A stretch of 64,000 nucleotides of DNA, from NCBI GenBank assembly GCA_942491145.1, contig CALOBC010000028.1:4003-68002 (forward strand). Reading direction: 5' to 3'. Numbering within the stretch: position 1 is the stretch's first letter; the number at the start of each line of letters is the position of its first letter. Shown here one piece after another: positions 7,378 through 17,154 of this stretch. This stretch comes from CAXQUZ01 sp942491145 (GTDB taxonomy: Bacteria; Myxococcota_A; UBA796; UBA2385). A program made the translations under genes and the position numbers. The notes under the pieces are model-generated. The model was not told where the DNA came from. It searched no databases and saw only the letters and a list, made by a program, of their open reading frames with translations.

Positions 7378-9846
7378 CTACTCAGCCGGGCAGCTCAGCT
7401 CACTCCAGACCGGCACCAAGTCCAATGCGGGCGGCGTCTCTGCAAAGTGGCGAAGCACCACATCACGCTCGACCTCGGGCACCAACACCGGCTCTCCCTG
7501 CGACCAGCCCACCCGCCCCGGCCGCAGCCCCGTCATCGACCGGCGGGTCCACAAGCGTCCATCCAGCCAGATCTCCAGCCACTGCAACCCAAGCAGATCG
7601 TCTTGCGTGAGGGTCAGCCGCAGCTCGGTGTTGGCGTCGACCACCGTGCGCTCGGTCCGGCCGGGCAACAGCAGCTCCACCCGCGCAGGGCCGTCCACCA
7701 CCATCGGCAAGCCCCGAGACGCGTCGCGGGGACTGGCCGAGAACACCCCCTCAGCCGCCCCATCCACCGACACGATGAGCTGTTCCCAGCCGCCGGTCAC
7801 GCCACCGCTCCACCATCCATCCGAGACACCATTGGTTCGCACTTCCACCAAACAACCCGCCAGCCCATCCACTTCTTGAGCCTCTGGGAACAATGCAAGC
7901 ATGCCCTGGCGCGTGTGCAGTGTGGTGCCGCTCTGGAGAACCACTTGCCCCCGAAAGGCCACTGCGGGGCCCGCACACTGAAGCGCCGCGTCGACGCCCT
8001 CCCGCACCACCGGCTCAATTGACGCCGGACGGGCCGACGCAATCGACGGCAGCCACCGAAACCACCACATCATGCTCCAGGTCTCGTGGGACACGTCAAG
8101 CTCCCAGCCCCGCGGCACCGGCGTGTCGTCTTCCATGGCGTCCACCAGCCCATCCTCGTCCCACTGGCGCAGCCGGATGGGCGCCGTCACGGCCCACGGC
8201 AGCACCACCTCAGGCGCCGCAGGCACCGCCGGCTCGGCATCGTCTTCGGACACGTCCGGAAGCACCACCACACCGGCGTCCACGGCACTTGGCCACGGCC
8301 CAGCACCCCGCATGTTCAGGAGCCCCAACCTGCGCACACAGCCGTCGCCCGCCGGCCGCTCGATGAGGGCCCAGGGCATCGACAGCCACTCTTCCCCCCC
8401 ATCGGCGGTGGCGACGGCAACATCCACGACGCGGTCTTCCAGCAGCTCCGCGTCGCCCCCGGGCATCAGCCCCGCGCGCACCCGGGCGACCACCGGGTCT
8501 ACCCAACGCAGCGCCCCCTCGGCCAGGGGCTGAAGCACCCCACCATCCACAATCATGGGCGCACCCGCCGCGGGGCCGCCGGCCACAGTCCAGGCGCCAT
8601 CGGCCTGCTCACACACCAGCGCCACATCCGTGGCCAAGCACGCCGTGCCCGCCCACAGATCCGCGTCGCCCTTGGGGCCCAAGATGACGGCTGGCAGCGG
8701 ATCTCCGGTGCGCAGGTCGAGCATCCGCACCACCGGTCCCGCCGCCACCAGCACACCGTCGGGATGCACCTGCACCCGGGCCCCCCCCGCCAGCTCGCCC
8801 AGCGTTCGGGTCCACACCAACTCGCCGGAGAACCCGTCCACCAAGGTCACCTGGCCCTTCGCCCCCAGCGCCACAATGAGGTCATCGGACACCTCAAGCT
8901 GCACCGGTGCCGCCCCGAGCCGCCGCGTCCAGACCGGCTCACCGTCCCGGTCCGACACCGCCACCAGCTCTGGCCCCCGGGCCCCGACGATGCGGCCCGG
9001 AACACTGACGAGCAGGGCTTCATCGACATAGGGCCGCGACCGCCAAGCCACTTGGCCCGTGCGCACGTCCACTTGGGAGATGCGCCCGCTGCCGTCCCGC
9101 ACCCACGCCGAGTCCCCGTCGACCGCCGCCACATCCGTCAGCCCCAGGGGGGTCCGCACCTTGTGCCAGCGCATCGCCAGCGGGTCGATCCAAAGCAGCT
9201 CACCAGCGCGGGTGACGCCCACGCCCGAGTGGTCACCCAACAGGACCCCCGGCCGGAGCGCCTCGCCGGGATCGACCACCACCACAACAGTCCCGTCGAT
9301 GCCGTCCACGACATGCACGCGGTTGGCGGCTTGGACCCAGGCCCGCTCTCCATCCCACTCCAGCGCCGTGGGCTGACCGGGAATCGGGGTGCGCCACACC
9401 TCGGCCGCATCCCGCACATGCTCGGGTGCCCCCTTGCCCTCCGCTGCGACACCCCGGCCCGCACCCGGCGAGAGATGACGCCATGTGACTGTGGCCACGG
9501 CTTCCCGACCACTCAGCGTGGTCCACGGCCCGTCCGGCACACCCGCCTTCATCGCGCCGACCCGCACCAGTCCGTCCTTCTCGACCAGTCGCCAGACCCC
9601 TTCGGGCCGGCCATCCACATAGCTGCCCTCCGCAATCAGGCCGCCCGACGCATCAAAGCGGCGCCCCGGCCCCTGTCGCTTGCCATCCGGCCGCAGGCAG
9701 ACCTGTTCCGTCTCGGCCTTGCCCGGCACCTTGACCTCGGCCGGGGACGTGCCCGGGGGACAGTCCGCCACAGCCTGGGCGCCGGCAGGTCCCGCGAAGA
9801 CAGCGCCCAGCACAGCAATCACCACAGAGCGAAGCAACAGCACCAT
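7378..9846 (-). CDS. Secreted protein: MORN-type repeats plus PQQ-like beta-propeller
   Basis: This is an 822-residue protein with a Sec signal peptide (hydrophobic core LLLRSVVIAVLGAVFAG, likely cleavage after AGA). Next comes a MORN-like region at about residues 40-95 (GPGRRFDASGG, GSYVDGRPEGVWRLVEKDG, PDGPW). Then comes a beta-propeller of PQQ/WD-type blades marked by VDVRTGQVAWRSR, DRDGEPVWTRRLG and DGFSGELVWTRTLGEL. The last 250 residues have no recognised domain. No quinoprotein dehydrogenase active site is visible, so this is probably a structural or sensing propeller. The start at 9846 gives the signal peptide; the longer reading from 10020 is Arg/Gly-rich and unlikely. Confidence 0.78.
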   Translation of the reverse strand: MVLLLRSVVIAVLGAVFAGPAGAQAVADCPPGTSPAEVKVPGKAETEQVCLRPDGKRQGPGRRFDASGGLIAEGSYVDGRPEGVWRLVEKDGLVRVGAMKAGVPDGPWTTLSGREAVATVTWRHLSPGAGRGVAAEGKGAPEHVRDAAEVWRTPIPGQPTALEWDGERAWVQAANRVHVVDGIDGTVVVVVDPGEALRPGVLLGDHSGVGVTRAGELLWIDPLAMRWHKVRTPLGLTDVAAVDGDSAWVRDGSGRISQVDVRTGQVAWRSRPYVDEALLVSVPGRIVGARGPELVAVSDRDGEPVWTRRLGAAPVQLEVSDDLIVALGAKGQVTLVDGFSGELVWTRTLGELAGGARVQVHPDGVLVAAGPVVRMLDLRTGDPLPAVILGPKGDADLWAGTACLATDVALVCEQADGAWTVAGGPAAGAPMIVDGGVLQPLAEGALRWVDPVVARVRAGLMPGGDAELLEDRVVDVAVATADGGEEWLSMPWALIERPAGDGCVRRLGLLNMRGAGPWPSAVDAGVVVLPDVSEDDAEPAVPAAPEVVLPWAVTAPIRLRQWDEDGLVDAMEDDTPVPRGWELDVSHETWSMMWWFRWLPSIASARPASIEPVVREGVDAALQCAGPAVAFRGQVVLQSGTTLHTRQGMLALFPEAQEVDGLAGCLVEVRTNGVSDGWWSGGVTGGWEQLIVSVDGAAEGVFSASPRDASRGLPMVVDGPARVELLLPGRTERTVVDANTELRLTLTQDDLLGLQWLEIWLDGRLWTRRSMTGLRPGRVGWSQGEPVLVPEVERDVVLRHFAETPPALDLVPVWSELSCPAE

Positions 9847-10103
9847 CCCAGGAATGCAACCGCGGAGGCGGCGCCCGGTCCCATAACGAGCGACGGGACC
9901 GGGGGACCGCCATGTCCCGACACCAGGGGCCTTTGCTCCCCTCCCCTTCGGGCTAGGCCGACCCGAGCCGCCGGCTTCCCACAGCGCTGAGGCCCCCCTG
10001 TCCTGGGCGCTCCCACACACGTCCGGCCGGCCGCCGCAGCGCGCTGGTTTTCGCTTTGACCCCCGAGCGCGTAGGATCCGGACTCGACTGTCGTGGAGCC
10101 CCC

Positions 10104-13100
10104 ATGTCCCCTTCCAGCGTCTGGCCCGCCCTCACCTTGTCTCTCGCACTGTGGGGCGTGGGCTGCGAAGCCACCGACAAGGCCGCCGGAGAGCGGGACA
10201 CCGGCGCTGTGACGGCCTCGGGCAGCGATGGCGACGACGGCAGTGGCGAACCGAGCGACCCGGACAACGACAACGACGGTGTCCCGGCGAGCGTGGACTG
10301 CGACGACGCCGATCCCGACGTGCACCCCGGCGGCACCGAGATCTGCGATGGCAAAGACAACGACTGCAACGGCACCATCGACGGCGAAGAGGCCGAAGAC
10401 GCCGAGACCTGGTACGCCGACGTGGATGGCGACGGCCATGGGGACCTCGAGGCCGAGACGACAACCTGCGAGCCGCCGGCCGAACATGTCCAGAACAACG
10501 ATGACTGCGACGACACCGACGGCGACCGCTTCCCGGGTGCGCCAGAGCTGTGCAATGGCATCGACGACGACTGTGATGCGCTCATCGACGACGAAGACGA
10601 CAACCTCGCGGAGTCCGAGGGCAGTGTCTTCTACCGGGACACCGATGGCGACGGCTTCGGCGAGACATCCGACAACACCCAAGCGTGCCTCCAGCCCGAA
10701 GGCTTCGCGGCCGCGCTCGGGGACTGCGATGACAGCCGACCGGAAGTCCATCCGGGCGCGTTGGAGACCTGCAACGGCTGGGATGATGACTGCGACGAGC
10801 TCATCGACGACGCCGACGCCGACGTGGACTTGGGCACCACCCGGTCCTGGTACGCCGATGCGGACGGCGATGGCCACGGCGATCCCGACGACAGCACGGT
10901 GAGCTGCGCGCCCCCCTCGGGGCACGTGGCGGACGGCGACGACTGCAACGACTTAAACCCCAGCATCAGCCCGAGCGCGACGGAGATCTGCGACCGCGGC
11001 AACGTCGACGAGGACTGTGATGGTGTGTACGACGACAACGACAGCTCCACAGACCCGGCCACAATGACCGAGTGGGCACCGGATGCCGACACCGACGGGT
11101 ACGGCGATGCAGCGGCCACCCCCAGCCTGTTCTGCGACGACCCGAGCACCGCCGCGGACATGTGGGTGACGGACCTGACCGACTGCGACGACGCAGCGGC
11201 GGCCATCCACCCGGGGGCGCAGGAGGTCTGTGACGACGCCGACATCGACGAAGACTGCGACGGGCTCAGCGATGACGACGACAGCTCGGTCGACTCCAGC
11301 ACCCGCTCGCTGTGGTACCCCGACGGAGATGGGGACGGCAGTGGAGATCAGAGCGACCCGGGCAGCTTGTTCTGCAATGATCCCACCGACGCCACGACCA
11401 CGTGGCTTGCCGACAACACTGACTGTGACGACACGGACAGCGCCATCAACCCGTCCGCAACCGAGATCTGCGACGCCGCCGACATCGACGAAGACTGCAA
11501 CGGGCTGGCCGACGACGAGGACAGCAACGCCGACAGCGCCACGCGCACGAGCTTCTACCCGGACGCCGACAATGACGGCTACGGCGATGCTTTGGCCACC
11601 GCCACCGACCTGTGCGACGACCCCTCCGACGCGGATCTGGCCTGGCTGACCACCCAGCTGGACTGCAACGACGACGACAGCAGCATCAACCCGGCGGCCA
11701 CCGAGGTGTGCGACGACAACGACACCGACGAGGACTGCGATGGCTTGACTGACGACCGGGACGCCAGCGTGGACCCGGCGACGCTCGTGGACTGGTACCG
11801 AGACGCCGACGAGGACGGCTTTGGCGACGGGACCCGCACCCCGACCAGCGTGTGCAACGACCCGACGACCGCGTCGGTGACCTATGCCGCCGACGACACG
11901 GACTGCGACGACACCGACAGCGCCATCCACCCCGCGGCCACCGAGGTCTGCGATGGCGTGGGCATCGACGAGGACTGCGATGGCCTGATCAACGACGACG
12001 ACAGCTCGCTGGACACCAGCACCCAAGACCCGTGGTACCCCGACGTCGACACCGATGGATACGGGGATCTCACGGCCACGGCCACAATGGCCTGCGTCGA
12101 CCCGAGCACCCGGTTCTTGCTGTATATCAGCGACCACACCGACTGCGACGACACCCTGGCCAGCGTGAACCCCGGCGAGACCGAGGTGTGTGACGCCGGC
12201 GACGTGGACGAGAACTGCAATGGGCTGAGCGACGATGCCGACAGCACCGTTGATGGGTCCACCCAACAGTCGTGGGTGCCCGACCAAGACGGCGATGGCT
12301 ACGGCGATGCCGCCGCGGTGGCGACCGTGTCCTGTGAAGACCCGAGCACCGGCGCCCTGGCTTGGCTGACCGACAACACGGACTGTGACGATGATGACGA
12401 TACCATCAACCCCGGCGCAACCGAGGTCTGCAACGGCTGGGACGACGACTGTGACAGCGGCACAACCGAGGCCAACTTGGCCACCGGGTTCTCGTCCAGC
12501 GGGGCCGCCACGGACCTCTCGGCAAGCCTCGGCGCCGGCACCGCGTCGAGCCCGGCCACCGTCAGCTTGGCTGGCCACGCCGAGGTCAACATCTGTGCCG
12601 GCATTTGGTACACCGCCCTCACCCTCGACCCCAGCGCCACCCTGCGGGGCCTCGGCGGTGCGTCCAGCGTCATCCTCGATGGGGGTGGACTGGTGCAGGT
12701 TCTCAGCGCCGGCGTGAGCTCCTTGGTCGAAGACCTGACCCTCCAGTCCGGCGCCGCCACCCACGGCGGCTGTGTCGAGGTCGCCGACAATGTGGCCTTC
12801 ACCGGCGTCACCTTCACCGACTGCAACGCCACCAGCACTGGCGGGGTGGCCGCGCTGGTGGGCGTCAGCGGAGTGAGCTTCGACACATGCGTCTTCGACC
12901 AGAACAGCGCCGGGACCTTTGGCGGCGCAATCTACGCCGACGACAGTGACGCCACACTCGCCGACTGTGCGTTTGCTGGCAATGACGCCGAGTGGGGTGG
13001 TGCCATCGCATGGAGCCAGTCCCGCGAGCTGGCCATCACGAGCTCAAGCTTCGACAGCAACTACGCAACTCAAGACGGCGGCGCGCTGTATTGCGGGGAC

Positions 13101-13568
13101 CTCGACGCCACGGCAGTCGAGCTGACCGACTCGACGCTGTCCAACAACACAGCAGCCGTCGGCTCCGGCGGGGGCATCTACGCCTCGGTCTGCGCCTTCG
13201 ACATCTTGGACTCGACGATCTCGGGCGGTCTCGCCACTGCCGATGGCGGCGGGCTGGCCATTGTCGGCAGCGACCTGACCACCGATGGCCTCGTGCTGTC
13301 GTCGAACACGGCGGGCGGCAACGGCGGCGGCGCCTACCTGGACCGCGCCAACTTCACCGACATGGTTGGCGGCGCTTGCTCGTCCAACACGGCCACCAAG
13401 AAGGGCGGCGGGCTCTACATCACCGGGAGCGTGTCCGCTGGGCTGCGGGCGACCGCCGTGGACTTCTCGTCGAACGTGTCCAGCGCGGTCCACAACGGCG
13501 ACAACAGCACGAACTACAGCTATGGCACGGCCGCCAGCTTCACGTGCGGACCGACCGGGTGCCTGTGA
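10104..13568 (+). CDS. MopE-like metal-binding repeat lipoprotein with C-terminal beta-helix
   Basis: This is a large (1154-residue) surface lipoprotein. The signal ends at lipobox WGVGC, followed by an acidic Asp/Gly linker. Residues about 55-800 hold ten copies of the putative metal-binding (MopE) motif, pattern DCDD-x-x-x-x-PGATE-x-CDG-x-D-x-DCDG. They alternate with WY-x-D-x-DGDGYGD loops that look like calcium-binding segments. The last 350 residues are Gly/Ser/Asn-rich with repeating GG-x-YA, FDSNYA and LSSNTA units, typical of right-handed parallel beta-helix (Pmp-like) passengers. The ATG has GGAG 5 bases upstream. Proteins of this build are characteristic of Myxococcota surfaces. Metal or calcium binding and adhesion are inferred. 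Confidence 0.9.
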   Translation: MSPSSVWPALTLSLALWGVGCEATDKAAGERDTGAVTASGSDGDDGSGEPSDPDNDNDGVPASVDCDDADPDVHPGGTEICDGKDNDCNGTIDGEEAEDAETWYADVDGDGHGDLEAETTTCEPPAEHVQNNDDCDDTDGDRFPGAPELCNGIDDDCDALIDDEDDNLAESEGSVFYRDTDGDGFGETSDNTQACLQPEGFAAALGDCDDSRPEVHPGALETCNGWDDDCDELIDDADADVDLGTTRSWYADADGDGHGDPDDSTVSCAPPSGHVADGDDCNDLNPSISPSATEICDRGNVDEDCDGVYDDNDSSTDPATMTEWAPDADTDGYGDAAATPSLFCDDPSTAADMWVTDLTDCDDAAAAIHPGAQEVCDDADIDEDCDGLSDDDDSSVDSSTRSLWYPDGDGDGSGDQSDPGSLFCNDPTDATTTWLADNTDCDDTDSAINPSATEICDAADIDEDCNGLADDEDSNADSATRTSFYPDADNDGYGDALATATDLCDDPSDADLAWLTTQLDCNDDDSSINPAATEVCDDNDTDEDCDGLTDDRDASVDPATLVDWYRDADEDGFGDGTRTPTSVCNDPTTASVTYAADDTDCDDTDSAIHPAATEVCDGVGIDEDCDGLINDDDSSLDTSTQDPWYPDVDTDGYGDLTATATMACVDPSTRFLLYISDHTDCDDTLASVNPGETEVCDAGDVDENCNGLSDDADSTVDGSTQQSWVPDQDGDGYGDAAAVATVSCEDPSTGALAWLTDNTDCDDDDDTINPGATEVCNGWDDDCDSGTTEANLATGFSSSGAATDLSASLGAGTASSPATVSLAGHAEVNICAGIWYTALTLDPSATLRGLGGASSVILDGGGLVQVLSAGVSSLVEDLTLQSGAATHGGCVEVADNVAFTGVTFTDCNATSTGGVAALVGVSGVSFDTCVFDQNSAGTFGGAIYADDSDATLADCAFAGNDAEWGGAIAWSQSRELAITSSSFDSNYATQDGGALYCGDLDATAVELTDSTLSNNTAAVGSGGGIYASVCAFDILDSTISGGLATADGGGLAIVGSDLTTDGLVLSSNTAGGNGGGAYLDRANFTDMVGGACSSNTATKKGGGLYITGSVSAGLRATAVDFSSNVSSAVHNGDNSTNYSYGTAASFTCGPTGCL

Positions 13569-13580
13569 GCTGAGAGTGGC

Positions 13581-13952
13581 TCAGTCGCCGTAGTTTTCCG
13601 GCTTCTGGTCGCCGTGGCGCTCCCGCCACTCTTCGGACGGGTTGGCCGTGTCCCAGCCCTCTTCGGCCCCGTCCTTCAAGAACCAGAACGGCTCGTCGTC
13701 CCGGCCCGCCGTGTCCACGGGCTTGGGCAGTCCTGGCGTGGCCGATGCATCGGCTTGGGCAGCCTTGATGCCTTCCTGGGCCTTCTTCAAGGCCGGGTTG
13801 TCGGCCCCGTCTTGCCAGACGGCGCTGTTGGTGGCCACACCCGACGCCGGTCGGCCGGGGTGGCGCGCTTCTTCGCGCACCGACTCCACCACCGTGCGGG
13901 CCAGCTTTGCCGTGCCCTTCACTTTCTTGCGCAGCCGATTGATGATGCCCAT
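13581..13952 (-). CDS. Hypothetical small hydrophilic protein
   Basis: This is a 123-residue protein of unknown family. It starts with a basic amphipathic helix (MGIINRLRKKVKGTAKLA) that could touch the membrane or nucleic acid. The remainder is hydrophilic and ends with an acidic, Trp-containing tail (EPFWFLKDGAEEGWD, SEEWRERHG). The ATG is preceded by GGAGGG about 7 bases away, a strong ribosome-binding site that supports it being a real gene. It lies convergent with the MopE-like gene and just downstream of two radical SAM genes on the same strand (51-base gap), so it may be the last gene of that operon. Confidence 0.65.
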   Translation of the reverse strand: MGIINRLRKKVKGTAKLARTVVESVREEARHPGRPASGVATNSAVWQDGADNPALKKAQEGIKAAQADASATPGLPKPVDTAGRDDEPFWFLKDGAEEGWDTANPSEEWRERHGDQKPENYGD

Positions 13953-14003
13953 GGGTGTCCCTCCGCGTCCGCGCGATATCCAGCCGGCCGACCCCGTGCG
14001 AGC

Positions 14004-15599
14004 CTACTGGCTGATGAGCTTCTTGATCGACGCGTACTGGCGCACCTTGAACCACGTCAGCTCGCCGTTCTTAAAGTAGCGCAGGGCCACCTTGAACATC
14101 TTGGCATAGTTTGCGGCCCACGCCAGGTAGTAGACCGAGTCGACGTTCTTCTTCCAATACTCGCGCTCGTCGATGAGCTTGCGGATGAAGGGCCGAGGCA
14201 CGAAAGACTTGGACGCCAGCGAGAAGATGGCCAGGTAGAACTTGTCTTCTTCGGACCGGGGCCAGTCCATGCTCACCCGGAACTGGTACCAAGCCTTGGT
14301 GTTGCGACCCTCCACCATGTCTGGGTCAAGAGAGCCGTCCTCAAGTCCCTTCTTGGTCAGCGCGGTGCCCGGGAAGTAGTTCAAGCTGTAGAAGAAGATG
14401 TCGTAGGGCGTGGGCAGGTCGAGCAAGAACTCGGCCGTCTCCAGCTTCATCTCTTCGGTCGCGTGGGGGTTGTCGATGATGACGTCGTACACCACGTTGA
14501 GCTTGAGGGTCTTGTTGGCTTCCGCAAACCGCATGATGGCCGTGTTGCCCGGCGAGCGGTTGTGGATCTCTTTGCTCTCTTTCGATGAGCCCGACTCAAT
14601 GCCGGTCTGGACCCGCACCAAGCCAGCCTTCTGGAGGCGCGCCAGCATGTCGGGGCGCATCATCGGCGGGATCAGCAGGCACTCGAAGGGGATGCCCACT
14701 TCCACGGGGTAGCGCTGGAGGAACTCTTCCATCCACGACTCACCAAACGCAAAGCTGGTGTCGTCGTCGATCTTGATGCGGGCCACCTTGGGGAAGGTGC
14801 GCTGGATGATTGCCAGCTCGCCCATGATGTGTTCGACCGAGCGGGCCCGATAGAACTTCTTGCCCTTCTCATCGTAGACATCCCTGAGAATCGACACGTA
14901 GCAATACGAGCAATTGTAAGGGCAACCACGAGAGAAGTAGATCCGGTACTCGGCCGTGCGCTTCCACGGCTCTTCGTTGAGTACCTTCTCACGCTCAATG
15001 TAGAACTTGTTGCCGTCCGCCGTGTCGGGGTAGGGCAGCCAGTCGAGGTCCTGGATGAGGGGACGGGGGCTGTTGCGGTGGATCTCGCCACCCAAGTTGG
15101 CCCAGATGTTGGGGATGTTCGTCGTGTCTGCACCATCGCGCATTGCGCTGTACAGATCGATGGCGGCTTGTTCGCCTTCCCCGATGCACAGGTAGTCGAC
15201 GTCCAAGATGCAGTCTTCGGGCGCGCTGGTCGGATGGATGCCGCCCCAGACGACGGGAAGGTCGGGGTGGGCGCCCTTGATGCGCTTCGTGCACTCCAGC
15301 GCCATCGGGTACAGGCTCGACATCAGCCCGATGCCCACGGCGTCGATGCCCCGCTCCCGCAACAGGCGGTTGACCGTGTCGAACTCACCATCGGTCGGCA
15401 TGGTCAGCCGGTTGTGGACCCAGTCCCGCAGAAAGATGATGGTGGTCTGGATGCCTGCCCGCTGCAGTGCCGCCGACACGTAGCGAATGCCCGCGTTCTC
15501 CACGCTGTAGATGGTGATCAGCGCGACATGGAAGGGTCGCCCACCGGGGGAGCCGGTCTGCGCGGGGTCGGCAGACAGGGCGTTCTCGTGCTCATGCAT
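14004..15599 (-). CDS. B12-binding-domain radical SAM protein (first of a tandem pair)
   Basis: This is a 531-residue cobalamin-dependent radical SAM enzyme. An N-terminal B12-binding Rossmann-like domain covers about residues 20-160, with VDAVGIGLMSS-type and VVWGGIHPT segments. It is followed by the radical SAM barrel with cluster motif RGCPYNCSYC (about residue 225), a KIDDDTSFAF strand and an RVQTGIESGS block typical of the BchE/HpnP-like group. No DxHxxG cobalamin motif is seen, so B12 may bind base-off, as in many of these enzymes. It is 15 bases downstream of a second enzyme of the same class, so both are almost certainly co-transcribed. Substrates could be lipids, hopanoids, peptides or cofactors; sequence alone does not decide. 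Confidence 0.88.
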   Translation of the reverse strand: MHEHENALSADPAQTGSPGGRPFHVALITIYSVENAGIRYVSAALQRAGIQTTIIFLRDWVHNRLTMPTDGEFDTVNRLLRERGIDAVGIGLMSSLYPMALECTKRIKGAHPDLPVVWGGIHPTSAPEDCILDVDYLCIGEGEQAAIDLYSAMRDGADTTNIPNIWANLGGEIHRNSPRPLIQDLDWLPYPDTADGNKFYIEREKVLNEEPWKRTAEYRIYFSRGCPYNCSYCYVSILRDVYDEKGKKFYRARSVEHIMGELAIIQRTFPKVARIKIDDDTSFAFGESWMEEFLQRYPVEVGIPFECLLIPPMMRPDMLARLQKAGLVRVQTGIESGSSKESKEIHNRSPGNTAIMRFAEANKTLKLNVVYDVIIDNPHATEEMKLETAEFLLDLPTPYDIFFYSLNYFPGTALTKKGLEDGSLDPDMVEGRNTKAWYQFRVSMDWPRSEEDKFYLAIFSLASKSFVPRPFIRKLIDEREYWKKNVDSVYYLAWAANYAKMFKVALRYFKNGELTWFKVRQYASIKKLISQ

Positions 15600-15614
15600 G
15601 GCGGGGCCTCGGGC

Positions 15615-17018
15615 TCAGCCGGCCAACAAGCGAAGCCCGGCGGTGGCCTTGCGCTTGAAGTCGGTGAGGTTGCGGATCTGGAGCAGGTTGCGAGCGACGA
15701 AGCGGGGCCGCCAGTAGAACTGACGGTAGGCGAGATCGAGCAGTCCGCGCAACTCGTCCCGGGAGAAGTACTCGTCCCAGACCTGGGCCTTGAACTCCTC
15801 ATTGGGGGCCCGCATGAAGCCCCACCAGGGCTCGAGCTCGAGAACCCCGTCCCTCACGCCTTCGTCGTAGAGCGTGGTGCCCGGGAAGGGCGTGAGGATG
15901 TTGTACATCACAAAGTCGGGGTCGAGCCGAATGCTGTATTCGATGGTGTCGATGACATCCTGGCGGGTGCGCTCGGTCGGCGTGCCAATCATGAAGTAGG
16001 CCACCGTGTGCATGCCCACTTCGCGACACAGCTTGAAGGCGTGCTCGATCTCGCGGGAGGTCACGTCCTTCTTAAGCCGCAGCAGCCCCTCTTCGGTGCC
16101 TTGCTCGACGCCGAACTGGATCCGGGCGCAGCCCGCGGCCTTCATCTTTTCGAGCAGCGGGCGATCCACACCCTTCACCCGGAAGCGCACGGTCCAGCTG
16201 AACTGGAGATCTCGCTTGATGATCTCGTCGCACAGCTCGTGCACACGCTGGTTCGTGATGTTGAAGGTGTCGTCGACAAAGTAGATCTCGCGGATGCCCA
16301 GCTCGAGGCAGTGGGCGATCTCGTCGCAGACCCGCTCGGGAGAGGCCACGCGGTAGCGGTGGCGGGGAGTGTTGCAGAAGGTGCACCGATAGGGGCAGCC
16401 CCGGCTGGAGATCATTGTCGTGAAGATGCCGCCGTCGCCCATGACATCGTAGTAGCGCTCATACTCGATGAGCCGCCGGTCGAGCAGCGGATACTCGTCG
16501 AGGTCGTTGGAGAAGTAGACGTCGTCCACCGGCACCGGATCGTCGGGATGGGCCATCACCCCGGGAATGCCCTTGGCTTCTTCGCCTCGCGCCCAGACGT
16601 TGCAGAGGTCGAGCATGGGCTTTTGCCCTTCGCCCTTCACCACCGCATCCACCCCCGGAAGGTCGAGGCACTCCTGGGGGAAGTCGTTGACGTGGGGCCC
16701 ACCCACCACCACCCGAGCCACACCCGCGTCACGGGCGGCGCGAATGGTCTTGTGCACGTCGACAAGCTGCACGGTGAAGGCGGTCACACCCACCACGTCC
16801 GGCGCCCACTCGCGGATGAGGTCGCGCAGCGCGTCGTAGGCCAAGTCGTCCAGCTGTGCGTCGACAATCCGCACTTCATGTTCGCTCTGGGACAGCAAGA
16901 ACTGGGCGATGCTGAGCAAGGCGAGCGGCGGATAGGAGAGGTTCTCGGCTTCCACAGCCTCGGGGACTTCACTCTCGACCGTGTGGCGAGCGGGAGGGCG
17001 AATCAGCATCACGCGCAA
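15615..17018 (-). CDS. B12-binding-domain radical SAM protein (second of a tandem pair)
   Basis: This is a 467-residue enzyme of the BchE/anaerobic Mg-protoporphyrin cyclase-like radical SAM class. The N-terminal cobalamin-binding domain (about 1-170) contains PDVVGVTAFTVQ and VVVGGPHVNDFP. The radical SAM motif SRGCPYRCTFC is at about residue 205, followed by IYFVDDTFNI and a glycine-rich RIQFGVEQGTEEGL strand. The start is TTG at 17018, chosen because GGAGG sits 7 bases before it; an in-frame GTG two codons later is weaker. It shares little close identity with its downstream neighbour beyond family motifs, so this is a two-enzyme pathway rather than a recent duplication. The product is unknown. 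Confidence 0.88.
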   Translation of the reverse strand: MRVMLIRPPARHTVESEVPEAVEAENLSYPPLALLSIAQFLLSQSEHEVRIVDAQLDDLAYDALRDLIREWAPDVVGVTAFTVQLVDVHKTIRAARDAGVARVVVGGPHVNDFPQECLDLPGVDAVVKGEGQKPMLDLCNVWARGEEAKGIPGVMAHPDDPVPVDDVYFSNDLDEYPLLDRRLIEYERYYDVMGDGGIFTTMISSRGCPYRCTFCNTPRHRYRVASPERVCDEIAHCLELGIREIYFVDDTFNITNQRVHELCDEIIKRDLQFSWTVRFRVKGVDRPLLEKMKAAGCARIQFGVEQGTEEGLLRLKKDVTSREIEHAFKLCREVGMHTVAYFMIGTPTERTRQDVIDTIEYSIRLDPDFVMYNILTPFPGTTLYDEGVRDGVLELEPWWGFMRAPNEEFKAQVWDEYFSRDELRGLLDLAYRQFYWRPRFVARNLLQIRNLTDFKRKATAGLRLLAG

Positions 17019-17154
17019 GGTGGCCTCCAGAGGCGGCTGGGGTCACACCCTCAGTGTCGACACGAGGGCCCCAAGATGGGGGCCGCAAGCGCACGCAGAC
17101 CGAGGGGGTCCACTGGAGGGCTAGCCCGACCCGGGGGGGCTGGCGAGCCCAGAA

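Noticed and set aside
5538..7610. 690-residue plus-strand frame opposite the di-heme cytochrome
   Set aside because: It is a shadow of the cytochrome gene, with random Arg/His/Gly composition and no signal peptide.
10953..12764. 603-residue minus-strand frame within the MopE-like gene
   Set aside because: It is a shadow of a repetitive gene; its Val/Gly pattern mirrors the Asp codons of the real gene.
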